The notes under the pieces were generated by a model, which saw only the letters and a list, made by a program, of their open reading frames with translations, ran no database searches and was not told where the DNA came from. Both the position numbers and the translations under genes were made by a program. 64,000 nt of DNA, from positions 53,876,858-53,940,857 of the forward strand of contig OZ022503.1 in assembly GCA_963989385.1 (NCBI GenBank), written 5' to 3'. The DNA comes from Ctena decussata. Taxonomy: Eukaryota; Mollusca; Bivalvia; Lucinida; Lucinidae. Position 1 is the stretch's first letter. Every line of letters starts with the position of its first letter. Below are positions 33,701-45,425 of the stretch, piece by piece.

Positions 33701-34657
33701 GTGTACACAAGCAAAAGTTGACGGACGTCCGTCCGGACGGACGTCCGTCCGGACGTCCACACGTACGACGGACGACGGACATCACGGTATCCTAAAAGCT
33801 CACCCTGAGCACTTCGTGCTCAGGCGAGCTAAAAAACAGTACTTTAATAGAAGCCAGTACTAAGATCCTTTCTGTTTGAGCTTTATTGGTTGCATAATTT
33901 CTGAGGAGATGATTTTTGAATATTTTTTCTATTTTTAATCATTCGGTTGCCATGGCAACCAGCCAAATTGAGCAATTGACATTAATTTCATGTGATTGAT
34001 AGAGGACTACTCAAGGAACATTTCTGTAAAAGTTTGTCAAAATATCTGCAGTGACATAGCAATAAATGCAAATTTTCCATTTTGCCATTATAAGTCAATG
34101 GCAATTTTAAGTTGCCATAGCAACCAAACTGCTAGAGGAATTGCCAAGAAAAACAGTACTTACATAGAAGTCAGTACTAAGATCCTTTCTGTGAATTTTG
34201 AGCTTTATTGGTTGCATTGTTTCTGAGGAGATGATTTTTGAATATTTTTTCTATTTTTTATCATTCGGTTGCCATGGCAACCAGCCAAATTGTGCAATTG
34301 ACATTAATTTCATGTGATTGATAGAGGACCACTCAAGGAACATTTCTGTAAAAGTTTTGTCAAAATATCTGCAGTGACATAGCAATAAATGCAAATTTTC
34401 GATTTTTCCCATACAAGTCAATGGAAACTTTAAGTTGCCATAGCAACCAAAGTTCTGAAGCAATTTGGATAAAAAACAGTATTATTGGTTCCCCCTGCCT
34501 ATAGATGCTATATATGAAATTTGGTTACAATGGGCCTTGTAGTTTCAGAGGAGATGTCGTCTGAAAATGTTGACGGACGACGGACGACGTACGACGGACG
34601 ACGGATGCCTGCCTATACTATAAGCTCACCTGTGAGCCTTCGGCTCAGGTGAGCTAA
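30795..34657 (-). mobile_element. Outer Helitron-like element, ~315-bp units, interrupted
   Basis: The right end has GACGGACGACGGACGACG tracts, the hairpin CACCTGTGAGCCTTCGGCTC and the terminus AGGTGAGCTAA followed by T. The interior contains ~315-bp units with GTTGCCATAGCAACCAAA and GAGGACTACTCAAGGAACAT (about 31.0, 34.0 and 34.3 kb). The unit near 31180 is split by the element at 31182-33832. The left boundary is not clear. 30800-30960 resembles the GCCACTGTGACCTTGACC repeats near 63.6 kb and holds the self-complementary word CATACATACGTATGTATG. Confidence 0.5.
31182..33832 (-). mobile_element. Helitron-like element with ~143-bp DR2 array
   Basis: The left end is CAAGAGGGCCATGGTGGCCC, then TGAATCGCTCACCTGAGC. 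The right end is a GGACGTCCGTCCGGACG tract and the hairpin CCTGAGCACTTCGTGCTCAG, ending GCGAGCTAA. The interior holds ~17 units of ~143 bp, each with TTTGACCTAGTGACCTAGTT, GACATGACCCAGTTTC and GATAAACATTCTGACAAAG. Flanks joined across the element (GCTAAG + AAAAACAGTACT) match the uninterrupted sister unit at ~34145, so the ends are exact to within the shared A bases and there is no target duplication. No coding sequence. Confidence 0.7.
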
Positions 34658-35201
34658 TAAGGGTTTTTATATTGGGACTTTTGCCTTTTAGAGTGTTTAT
34701 TTTGCCATAATGGTTTTGTCTCCCATAAGCTAGTGACTCTTTTGCAATTCAGTTTTAGTGGAAACATTTACTTTGTAATGTGGCAGATCAATGATACATG
34801 TATGTGAATGTTGTATAGGATTTTTTTGTAAATGTATGCACATGCGGGCCTGCTGGTGTAAACCAATTGTAGATAATATTAAAATATAACTATAAATATG
34901 GGGATTATAAAAACTCAATTCCAAGGAATTATCTGCAGACTATATTTTTTTTTTGAAATTTTGGGTGGAGGCAGGTTATTTTTTTCTCTTACTTTTGAAG
35001 CCAGATTATTTTTTTGAACCCCCTTATGAGCCAGGTTACTTTTTTCTTGCATATCCAAAGACAGGGAATTTTTTTGATAAATATACCAGGCCCCCCCCCC
35101 CCCCCTCCCCCAGAATATCAAATGGTCGGTCCCTTAGTACTTTTCATCAGTGTACAGAATAATTCATGAGCTCTTCTTTTTTATTTATTTATTTTTTATT
35201 T

Positions 35202-35236
<35 letters not shown>

Positions 35237-35784
35237 TATTCATGAGCTCTTCTTTTTTATTTATTTTTTTTTTGGGGGGGGGGGGGGTTGTTTGCTGTCT
35301 GAGTAGGCGACTAAACAATGCAAAAATTAAATATTTTGGTAAATAATAAATATATTTAGCATAACTATGTTGTTTAATAGGCAAAGTTTCGAAAGAGTGT
35401 ATTCCTGGGTGAATGATAGTCTTTTTACGCAAACATGTTAATCTGATAATTACGTTACTTTGCTGAACAAAACTGATTTAAACTGTTGTGTTGTATCGTA
35501 TTTAGTATGATCTAATGACACAGGTCAAATTTTTCAGTTTTAAATAGCTTATTAGCTATGTTTTGTCAAACAATTGCGTAAAAATGACTTTGAAGCCACT
35601 AACAATGGATAGGTGTGCCTTTGTTCAACAGTTCAAAATTGATCAAGATTAAAGACTACGAATCTCAAATTTATTTGTTAGAAAGCTATTGAAAAAATCC
35701 AGTTAGACCAATTGAAAATTTAATATTGGGATCATTTTATCACAGTCTTTGTAAAAATAATAAAAAAAAAAAAATAAAATAAAA
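34658..35784. repeat. Spacer with homopolymer runs and small duplications
   Basis: 34940-35080 has several degenerate ~30-bp units (GCCAGGTTACTTTTTTC type). A ~19-bp poly-C lies at ~35091-35105. A G-run lies at ~35211-35233 and another at ~35274-35287. Each G-run follows a copy of CATGAGCTCTTCTTTTTTAT, so a ~77-bp tandem duplication spans them. No gene was recognised. Confidence 0.7.
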
Positions 35785-36875
35785 GCATCGCAAACGACTG
35801 CGTGATACCCCGCCACTGCAAGCCTTTTTCACACACAGATTTTTCCAGATTTATTTTTTCTCTGTATGACTCCAGGGTGGGAGCAGCCTAGCCCCACTGA
35901 ACACAGAGAAAAGTCTTTGTTATGACAGGACTTTTCATTACTCTGATCACTTACAATAAGCTTCCGATAAATCACTTACCACTCTATTCAAATACAATTT
36001 TAGTGAATTTTAAACTGGTGACCATGGGGCAGGGGCAAATTAACCATAAAGGATCAAATTTTAATCACCAGAAGCTTTTATTACTTCTATCCTCAGATGT
36101 AAATTTATAAAAATCTGTTTCACATCAATATATATAGATTTTATCATCATTTTATGCATGTATATAGCCCGGGGGGCAGGGGGAGATAACTCCCATGGGG
36201 TAAATTTGAGCATCACTGGAGGCTTTCATCACTCTGATCATTTGCTGAAAGTTTCAGAAAAATTGCTTCAAACTCTGATTTTATATGAAATTTTTCATGA
36301 TTTTATTACATGTATATAGCCCAAGGGCAAGGGCAGATAACCCCTAATGATAAAATTTCTGTCCTCATACAAAGCTTTTGTTACTTTTATCATGTTTGTG
36401 AAGTTTCATCATGATACTCCTAGTAGTTATGGAACTAGAGGCTAGAAACCATTTTTTGTACATTGACAAGGGCCATAACTCTGTCAGAAATTATCGAAAT
36501 TTGCCCATTAACAATCCCAAGCGACACATTCTTGATACAAATGCATATACAAAATTTGAAGGAAATCCATTGCGTAGTTAAGGAACTAGAGGCTAGAAAC
36601 CATTTTTTGTACATTGACAAGTGCCATAACTCTGTCAGAAATTATCGAAATTTGCCCATTAACAATCCCAAGCGAGACCTTCTTGGTACAAAGGCATATG
36701 CAAAATTTGAAGGAAATCCATTGATAAATACTTAAGTTATCGAACGGAAACGAAGTGCGGACGGACGGACGGACGGACAGACGGACGTACATACTACGGA
36801 CGGACGGACGGACGGACACACGGACGGCCAACGTGAAACATAATACCCCGTCACTAACGTGTGGCGGGGTATAAA
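35785..36875 (-). mobile_element. Helitron-like element, ATACCCCGCCAC family
   Basis: Left: GCATCGCAAACGACTGCG (small hairpin), then GATACCCCGCCAC. Right: dense GGACGG repeats (36756-36830) and GTGTGGCGGGGTATAAAAA. ATACCCCGCCAC and GTGGCGGGGTAT are subterminal inverted repeats. The interior has ~150-bp units: ATAGCCC...GGGCAGATAACTCC types near 36165 and 36317, and two close copies of GGAACTAGAGGCTAGAAACC at ~36430 and 36580. Confidence 0.55.
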
Positions 36876-36930
36876 AACCAGAGGACCAATGGTCCTGTAG
36901 CTCACCTGGCACCTTCTGTCAACAGACACA

Positions 36931-37657
36931 AGGACCTCTGACGGTTGTAATGTTAATTTGCCTATAAAATCAGTCAAAATTAAATTTTTGATATACCCAA
37001 GAATTTCTCTTGAAATTTGTTGTTCTCAACTTCCCCTAACTGGCTATGAATTTAATTTCTGATTTTTTAGCACATAGACTTCAATTTTTGGTGGAAAAAG
37101 CCAAATTCTATCATTAAATGTAATGGAAACAGGAAAAGTTTTTTAAAGATACTTTTCCCCCCGTGCCTCAGCTAGCCACTTCGCATGTATGTTTGTACTA
37201 TCATAATACACATTATATGTGAGTGGCTTGCTGAGGCACGGGGGGGGGGGGGGGGAACATAGTCTACAGCTGAAAAACTGAAAAAGTGGGTGGGGTACTT
37301 ACACCCTTTATATCTATAAATAGGCTAAGGTCCTTATTATTGAAAAGATATTGCTTAATATCAGTAATAGTAGTGTGTATGTCAGTTTAAGCATAGTTAT
37401 CAATTAAAATTTCGATATATTAGAAAACCAAAAAAATGGACTTATTTTCAGAGACTGAAAAAATCACTTACCCCTCTTGATAAAATCAGTTCAAGTTAGT
37501 CATGAGGCATGCTAATTTTTCAAAATCACTCTTAAAATGTCTTTACAGTACATAAGTCTACATATTAATGCCAAATATTTCAACTTTTGCTGCCTGAGGA
37601 AGGTGCAATAATTTGTCGAAAAATAGGCAAATTTGCATTGATACTGTCAGAGGTCCT
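36931..37657. mobile_element. 727-bp TIR element
   Basis: It begins AGGACCTCTGACGGT and ends ACTGTCAGAGGTCCT, 15-bp inverted termini with one mismatch. The uninterrupted sister sequence at ~37893 (ACAGACACAATTTGTCATTT) shows the pre-insertion state, although two bases (AT) differ at the junction and no clear target duplication is seen. The interior contains a second palindrome (37156-37250). No ORF of note. Confidence 0.65.
37156..37250. repeat. Nested inverted repeat
   Basis: CCCCCCGTGCCTCAGCTAGC then CACT on the left mirrors AGTGGCTTGCTGAGGCACGG then GGGG on the right. Arms are ~24 bp around a ~40-bp AT-rich loop. It may be a small foldback element inside the 727-bp TIR element. Confidence 0.7.
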
Positions 37658-38175
37658 TTGTCATTTCCCTCATTTGTTACAAATTTGAAACCAGTAGCTT
37701 AAAAGGTGTGCATATTTTAATTTTAAAATCTCAGTGACCGTGAGCAAAGTTCAAAAAATGACCTTGACCTTTGATGACCTTGTCTTCATGTATTTATTTC
37801 GTTAACCATATTTTCCAGTTATTATAGCTAGGCTTAAAACCAGAGGACCAATGGTCCTGTAGCTCACCTGACACCTTCTGTCAACAGACACAATTTGTCA
37901 TTTCCCTGATTTGTTACAAATTTGAAACCAGTAGCTTAAAAGGTGTGCATATTTTAATTTTAAAATCTCAGTGTTTTCAAATCTCAGTGACCTTTAGCAA
38001 AATTCAAAAAATGACCTTGACCTTTGATGACCTTGTCTTCATGTATTCATTTAGTTAACCATATTTTCCAATTATTTATATCTAGGCTTAAAACAAATTC
38101 TATGAAATCAACTGTTTAAGCATTTTCCCATATAAAAGCATAACATACCAAAGTTGACCTTGCCATAAATTAGGT

Positions 38176-38325
38176 CAACGATTGATTGATTGATTTTGTT
38201 GCTTAACGACCACAGTAAACAACTATGGTCATGTCGGGACGGTCAGTTAACCTAACCACACTTTTCCTGGGAAGGCTTAGACCTCCTAAGCGGTTAACCA
38301 GTACTAAGTGCACATACAGGCCAAT
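38176..38325. mobile_element. SINE-like fragment with (GATT)n
   Basis: Starts ATTGATTGATTGATTTTGTT, then GCTTAACGACC, GTCGGGACGGTCAGTTAACC, TTCCTGGGAAGGCTTAGACC. It interrupts the Helitron-like unit between AAATTAGGTCAA and CACCGTCATGATTGTACAAA, which are adjacent in sister units (~39,300 and 39,750). The (GATT)n plus TTTAACG-type sequence resembles a common bivalve repeat end (recalled, not searched). No clear target duplication. Confidence 0.5.
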
Positions 38326-40111
38326 GCACCGTCATGATTGTACAAACTATGATGGGCCCAAGTCCTCAATGCAACATACCATGCCACGTGGTCATTGTGC
38401 CTTTGGTTCTGGAGAAGAAGATTTTGAAGGAGTTTTACCAAAATGGGCATGGTGTCCATCTTGGTCATGTGACCATGACCAGCTTAAAAAAAACTTTGGT
38501 TCTTTTAACCCAGTGACGCTCCGTATGAAATATAGCTTCAAATAGCCCAGTGGCTTCAGAGAAGATGTTTGAAAATGTTGACAGGCAACAGAATCACAGT
38601 GACCTTGAACAAATGTCAAAGAATGACCTTGACCTACAACATAATATCTTAACAGGCTCACTTAGTTAACCATAAATACCAAATATCATATCTTAGACTT
38701 GAATGGTTTCTGAGAAATCCATTGTTTAAGCATTTTCCAATGCATCAAAATAGACCTTGCCATAAATTAGATCACACTCAATGCACAGTCCTGATTTGTA
38801 TGAATTATGATGGGCCCAAGTTCCAAATGCTACATACCAAGTTTCAAGGTCATAGGCCTTTCGGTTCTGGAGAAAAAGATTTTTGAACGGGTTTTACCAT
38901 ATATGGACATGGCAGCCATTTTGGTTATGTGACCCAGATCCCGGGAACCAACTTTTGTTCCCCCATCCCATTAAGACTCCATATGAAATTTGGCTTCAAT
39001 CAATTTGGTTTCAGAGGAGACGCTGTTTGAAAATCTTGACAACAGATGAACGGAGAGAATGACCTTGACCTTTAGTGACATAATATCTTCATTTGTTCTT
39101 TTAGTTGACCATGTATACCAAGTATTGTACCTTAGTCTTAAATAGTTTCTAAGAAATCCACTGTTTAAGTGGATTGTTCATTTAGTTGACCATAAATACC
39201 AAATATTCTACCTTAGACTTAAATACTTTCTGAGAAATCCACTGTTTAAGTGTGTTCCTATATACAAGCCTAAGGTATTGGAGTTGACTGTGTCATAAAT
39301 TAGGTCAAGGTCATTGCAAGGTCATCATTTGTACAAATTATGATGGGCCCGCACGCCCGATGCTACATACCAAGTTTCAAGGTCATAGGCCTTTTGGTTC
39401 TGGAGAAGATTTTTAAAGGGTTTTTACCATATATAGGCATGGCGGCCATCTTGGTCATGTGACCCAGACCTCACGTACATACTTTCGTTCCACCATCCCA
39501 CTGAAACTTCATATGAAATTTCGCTTTAATCGGCCCAGTGGTTTCAGAGGAGAAGATGTTTGAAAATCTTGACGACGGATGGACGGACCGAATGACCTTG
39601 ACCTTTAGCGACATTATATCTTCTTTTGTTCATTAAGCTGACCATGTATACCAAGTATTGTACCTTAGACTTAAATAGTTTCTGAGAAATCCACTGTTTA
39701 AGCGTTTTCCCATACAAAAGCCTAACACACCAAACTTGACCATGCCATAAATTAGGTCACGGTCATTGCAAGGTCATCATTTGTACAAACTATGATGGGC
39801 CCACATGCCCGATGCTACATACCAAGTTTCAAGGTCATAGGCCTTTTGGTTCTGGAGAAGATTTTTGAAGGGTTTTCACCATATATGGGCGTGGCGGCCA
39901 TCTTGGTCATGTGACCCAGATACCCGGAACAAACTTTCGTTCCCCCGACCTAGGTAGGCTCCATATGAAATATGGCTTAAATCGGCCCAGTGGTTTCAGA
40001 GGAGAAGATGTTTGAAAATGTTGACGACGGACAACGGACGGACGACGGATGCCTGGCTATACAATAAGCTCACCTATGAGCCTTAAGGCTCAGGTGAGCT
40101 AAAAAACAAAA

Positions 40112-43100
40112 CAAGAGGGCCATGGTGGCCCTGAATCGCTCACCTGAGCATTAATCAGTTCACTGGCTCTGGTGAAGATTTATAAGATATTTTACCATAC
40201 ATGGGAATGGCGGCCACCTTGGTCATGTGACCAAGATCATTTGAAGAACTTTCAATCCTTTGACCCATGTGCAGGCTCCATATGAAATTTGATCTGCCCA
40301 GTGGTTTCAGAGATGTTTGAAAATGTTTATGGATGGATGAAAGAGGCAGCTAACACCAATACTGTAAGGCTCGATCAGGTGAGCTGAAAATGGCAGAGTC
40401 GCTTCTCCGAAAAGTTCCCGTTCATGTTGAGTTCCTTTGATGGATTTGAACTAGACTTAACTAGGCAAACATAGATGATAGAATGGTAGCATCATTATCT
40501 CACTGTTGTGAAACTAATGTATTCCAAGGAGTTTGTGGCTGGCATCATTGCAATGTTAGTTCTGATTCTTGCAACATAACTTAATTTAAATTTGACCTAG
40601 TGACCTAGCTTTTGACCAGACATGACCCAGTTTCAAACCAGATATTGTAAGAACAAGCAAATTCGACGAATTTATGTCCCCCGCCTTGGAAACTAGGTCT
40701 CCACTGTATATACACTTAAGTGTTTGAGCTGGAAAAGCTGCTAAGTTAAAAATGTGAAAAAAGTAATAAAAAAAATAATGTGAGGATCATATCCAAACCA
40801 CATGCATATCTTCAGACCATGATCAAAACGCCTGTGAAGTTTCAAAGGAATTGGCATAAAACTGTAGGAGGAGTTGCACACACAAGGTACCAACTATCTA
40901 TTCACTTTGATAGTAAAAATGTATGAAAAATGGCTAAGTTCAATTTGCGAAAAAAGTAATAAAAAAAATAATCTAAGGATTATATCCAAACCACATGCAT
41001 ATCTTCAGACAATGATCAAAACACCTGTGAAGTTTCAAAGGAATCAGCATAAAACTGTATGAGGAGTTGCGCACACAAAGTACCCACTGTCTAGTCACTA
41101 TGATAGTAAAAAGGCCTAAAAAATTACTAAGTTCAACTTGCGGAAAAAGTGAGCAAAAAAAATCTCAGGATTATATCCAAACCACATGCATATCTTCAGA
41201 CCATGACCAAAACACCTGTGAAGTTTCAAAGGCATCGGCATAAAACTGTATCAGGAGTTGCGCACACAAGGTACCTACTATCTAGTCACTATGATAGTAA
41301 AAACGCCTAAAAAATTACTAAGTTCAACTTGTGGAAAAAGTGACAAAAAATAATCTCAGGATTATATCCAAACCACATGCGTATCTTCAGACCATGACCA
41401 AAACACCTGTGAAGTTTCAAAGGAATTGGCATAAAACTGTAGGAGGAGTTGCACACACAAGGTACCAACTATCTATTCACTTTGATAGTAAAAATGTATG
41501 AAAAATGGCTAAGTTCAATTTGCGAAAAAAGTAATAAAAAAAATAATCTAAGGATTATATCCAAACCACATGCATATCTTCAGACAATGATCAAAACACC
41601 TGTGAAGTTTCAAAGGAATCAGCATAAAACTGTATGAGGAGTTGCGCACACAAAGTACCCACTGTCTAGTCACTATGATAGTAAAAAGGCCTAAAAAATT
41701 ACTAAGTTCAACTTGCGGAAAAAGTGAGCAAAAAAAATCTCAGGATTATATCCAAACCACATGCATATCTTCAGACCATGACCAAAACACTTGTGAAGTT
41801 TCAAAGGCATCGGCATAAAACTGTATCAGGAGTTGCGCACACAAGGTACCTACTATCTAGTCACTATGATAGTAAAAACGCCTAAAAAATTACTAAGTTC
41901 AACTTGTGGAAAAAGTGACAAAAAATAATCTCAGGATTATATCCAAACCACATGCGTATCTTCAGACCATGACCAAAACACCTGTGAAGTTTCAAAGGCA
42001 TCGGCATAAAACTGTTGGAGGAGTTGCGCATACAAGGTACCCACTATCTAGTCACTTTGATAGTAAAAATGCCTAAAAAATTACTAAGTTCAACTTGTGG
42101 AAAAAGTGACATAAAATAATCTCAGGATTATATCCAAACCACATGCGTATCTTCAGACCATGACAAAAACATCTGTAAAGTTTCGAAAGAATCGGCATAA
42201 AACTGTAGGAGGAGTTGCGCACACAAGGTACCTACTACATTAGGGGGACGGAAGGACGGAAACAAGGACGGAAACAAGGACGGAAGGACGGACGGACGGA
42301 CGGATGGAAGGACGGAAGGACGGATGGACGGAAGGACGGAATGCCGAAAACTATGTCCCTCCGCTTTTCTTCGAAAAGGCGGGGGACAATAAACATTCTG
42401 ACAAAGTTTCATTGAGATTGGATCAAAACTGTGCCCTCTGGAGCGTTTACAAGGTCGTTCTTATATTTGACCTAGTGACCTAGTTTTTGATCCGACACAA
42501 ACCAGTTTCAAACTTACCTAGATTTCATAAAGATAAACATTCTGACAGAGTTTCATGAAGATTGGATCAAAACTGTGCCCTCTAGGGTGTACACAAAGTT
42601 TTTCTTAGATTTGACCTAGTGACCTAGTTTCTGATCTGACGTGACTCAGTTTCATAAGGGGCATATATATATGGACAATAAACATTTTGACATAGTTTCA
42701 TGAAGATTCGATCAAAACTGTTCCTTCTAGTGCGTACACGAGGTTTTTCTAAGATTTGACCTAGTGACCTAGTTTTTGACCTGACATGACCTACTTTCAA
42801 ACTTGGCCTAGAGTTTATGAAGATAAACATTCTGACAAAGTTTCATAAAGATTGGATCAAAACTGTGTCCTCTAGAGCATACACACCGTTTTTCTATGAT
42901 TTGACCAAGTGACCTAGTTTTTGACCCTACATGACCCAGTTTCAAATGTGTCCTTCATATTATGAGGATAAACATTCTGATAAAGTTTCATGAACTTTGG
43001 ATCGAAACTGTGCCTTCTACAGTGTACACAAGGTTTTTCTAAGATTTGACCTAGTGACCTAGTTTTTGACCCCACATGACCCAATTTCGAACTTGGCCTA

Positions 43101-44310
43101 GAGTTTATGGAGATAAACATTCTGACAATGTTTTATAAAGATTGGATCAAAACTGTGTCCTCTAGAGCGTACACAAGGTTTTTCTAAGATTTGACCTAGT
43201 GACCTAGTTTTTGACCCGACATGACCCAGTTTCGAACTTGTCCTATATATTATAAAGATAAACATTCTGACAAAGTTTCATGAACTTTGGATGAAAACTG
43301 TGCTTTCTAGAGTGTACACGAGGTTTTTCTAAGATTTGACCTAGTGACCTAGTTTTTGACCCGACATGACCCAGTTTCGAACTTGGCCTAGAGTTTATGG
43401 AGATATATATTCTGACAACGTTTCATATAGATTGGATCAAAACTGTGTCCTCTAGAGCGTACACAAGGTTTTTCTATGATTTGACCTAGTGACCTAGTTT
43501 TTAACCCGACGTGACCCAGTTTCAAACTTGTCCTAGATATTATGAGGATAAACATTCTGACTAAGTTTCATGAACTTTGGATGAAAACTGTGCCTTCTAG
43601 AGCGTACACAAGGTTTTTCTAAGATTTGACCTAGTGACCTAGTTTTTGACCCTACATGACCCAGTTTCGAACTTGTCCTAGATATTATAAAGATAAACAT
43701 TCTGACAAAGTTTCATGAACTTTGGATGAAAACTGTGCTTTCTAGAGTGTACACAAGGTTTTTCTAAGATTTGACCTAGTGACCTAGTTTTTTGACCCGA
43801 CATGACCCAGTTTCGAACTTGGCCTAGAGTTTATGGAGATATATATTCTGACAACGTTTCATATAGATTGGATCAAAACTGTGTCCTCTAGAGCGTACAC
43901 AAGGTTTTTCTATGATTTGACCTAGTGACCTAGTTTTTGACCCGACGTGACCCAGTTTTGAACTTGTCCTAGATATTATAAAGATTAACATTCTGACAAA
44001 GTTTCATGAACTTTGGATGAAAACTGTGCCTTCTAGAGTGTACACAAGGTTTTTCTAAGATTTGACCTAGTGACCTAGTTTTTGACCCGACATGACCCAG
44101 TTTCAAACTTGGCCTAGATTTTATGGAGATAAACATTCTGACAAAGTTTCAGAAAGATTGGATCAAAACTGTGCCCGCTAGAGTGTACACAAGCAAAAGT
44201 TGACGGACTTCCGGACGTCCGGACGTCCCTCCGTCCGGACGTACGACGGACGACGGACATCAGGGTATCCCAAAAGCTCACCCTGAGCACTTCGTGCTCA
44301 GGCGAGCTAA
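40112..44310 (-). mobile_element. Outer Helitron-like element with DR2 array, interrupted
   Basis: Starts CAAGAGGGCCATGGTGGCCC and shares its first ~500 bp with the element at 46890 (ATGGGAATGGCGGCCACCTT, TTGAGTTCCTTTGATGGATT). The DR2-type array begins at ~40600, is interrupted at 40654-42389, and resumes to ~44200. The right end repeats the GGACGTCCGGACG tract, the hairpin GAGCACTTCGTGCTC and GCGAGCTAA. About 13 units of ~143 bp follow the interruption. Confidence 0.65.
40654..42389 (-). mobile_element. Helitron-like element, TGTCCCCCGCC family, ~191-bp units
   Basis: Left: CAAGCAAATTCGACGAATTT (with hairpin AATTCGACGAATT), then ATGTCCCCCGCC. Right: a GGACGGAAGGACGG tract and AAGGCGGGGGACAA. 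TGTCCCCCGCC and GGCGGGGGACA are subterminal inverted repeats. The flanks ATTGTAAGAA and TAAACATTCTGACA are contiguous in sister units at ~31325 and ~47995, so insertion was between A and T with no duplication. The interior is ~7-8 units of ~191 bp with a nearly exact 575-bp three-unit duplication. Confidence 0.72.
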
Positions 44311-44879
44311 AAAAACACTTAAATTATGTTTTAAATTTTCAAGGGGTACATGAATTGTTATAACAAAAATAACAGACCCGAGGTTCTTAATTGTTTTCTG
44401 TGTAGCTTAATTTATGGCATATCAGCTATTCTTACAGAAAATATTGACATTTGATACAGCATATTTCTCATCAATTCTTATTTCATATACTTAAAATTTA
44501 ATAGGTAACGTATATTACTGCCCATTACAGAGCTATGCAAGGTTTGCTAAGTTGGCAAACGCTGAATCTGATCACTACAGATCAAGACAATTATTTTTAT
44601 ATATAAAGACTAATGGTACACCACGTGGACCACTATCTCTCTTTTCTATGCCACTCATGGAATCATATTTGCTCCACTATAGGTAGTCATATCCATCGCT
44701 TAATTTGACTATTTTGACAATAAAATTTGGCGAGCAGAACAATCAAACCTAGTTTCTGAAGGTTTAGACTATTCAAAAATACATTCAAACTAAGTATAGC
44801 AGAGGGTGCCACCTCCGACCCTTATTTTGGCAAGATAGGCGATTTTGGATCCTAGAGTATTAGTTATGGCTGGAAGTGG
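44311..44879. other. Spacer, nothing recognised
   Basis: AT-rich sequence without recognised genes or terminal repeats. The left boundary of the next repeat element may lie inside it. Confidence 0.4.
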
Positions 44880-45297
44880 CAATCTCACATTGATTCAAGG
44901 GCAATAACTCATGCACTATTAATGCCATTCTGATGAATCTTTATGTGCATATCCGCGATATGGTGATACATATTCAGTTTAAATTTCATGAAGTATTGAT
45001 AATTGGTTACTTGGTTATGGATCATTTCACTGATATTAAGTCAATTAAAGGGCAATAACTGATGCATTACTGAAGCCAGTCTGTTGAAACTTCATGTGCC
45101 GCAGCGTGTTATAGTGATATATATTTATTTTAAGTTTCATGAAATTCCGTCCAGTGGCTACTTATTTATGGCTCCGGACGGAAGGACGGAAGGAATGGCG
45201 GACGGAAGGACGGACGGATGGAAGGACGGATGGACGGACAGACAGCCGGACGCACATCGAGAAAACTATATCCCTCCGCCTTCGGCGGGGGATATAA
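44880..45297 (-). mobile_element. Helitron-like element right part, TATCCCTCCGCC family
   Basis: Two related ~125-bp units (GGGCAATAACTCATGCACTA and GGGCAATAACTGATGCATTA) precede a GGACGGAAGGACGG tract (45177-45240) and the hairpin CCTCCGCCTTCGGCGGGGGA, which is followed by TATAAAAA. The architecture matches the other families here. The left terminus was not identified. Confidence 0.5.
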
Positions 45298-45334
45298 AAA
45301 CACACCTGAACTTCCGTATGCAGAACTTTGCTTT

Positions 45335-45425
45335 CTCGCATGTGCGCCAGCGAGGCTTGAACACACAACGGTGAGAGACCTGATGTTTAAGAGTCAGCGT
45401 TCTTTTCCTTTATGTTACCCTTCCA
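45335..45425 (-). tRNA. tRNA-Lys-like pseudogene or SINE head
   Basis: On the minus strand TAACATAAAGG approximates box A, GACTCTTAAAC resembles the tRNA-Lys(CUU) anticodon loop, and TGTTCAAGCCT fits box B. Insertions disturb the stems (GCTGACTCTTAAACATCAGG), no clean acceptor stem is visible and the next bases run into a repeat. I read it as a degenerate tRNA-derived sequence, possibly the head of a SINE, rather than a functional gene. Confidence 0.4.

Larger units (their letters stand above)
36878..40102 (-). mobile_element. Helitron-like element with duplicated left end
   Basis: The left terminus CCAGAGGACCAATGGTCCTG occurs twice (36878 and 37840), followed each time by AGCTCACCTG and ACCTTCTGTCAACAGACACA. 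The right end at 40102 is the GGACGACGG tract plus hairpin and CAGGTGAGCTAA. The interior has ~450-bp units with TGACCTTGACCTTTGATGAC and ATATGGGCATGGCGGCCATC. Reverse-complemented, the left ends give a hairpin followed by CTGG and T, the Helitron 3' pattern. A 727-bp TIR element interrupts the first copy and a ~150-bp SINE-like sequence interrupts the second. Confidence 0.6.

Noticed and set aside
36756..36840. GGACGG tracts as independent microsatellites
   Set aside because: They occur at the same relative position, just before the terminal hairpin, in many elements here, so they are part of the element design.
45335..45425. Functional tRNA-Lys gene
   Set aside because: Box-like words are present but the stems are disrupted and no acceptor stem closes, so it is kept only as a tRNA-like pseudogene or SINE head.
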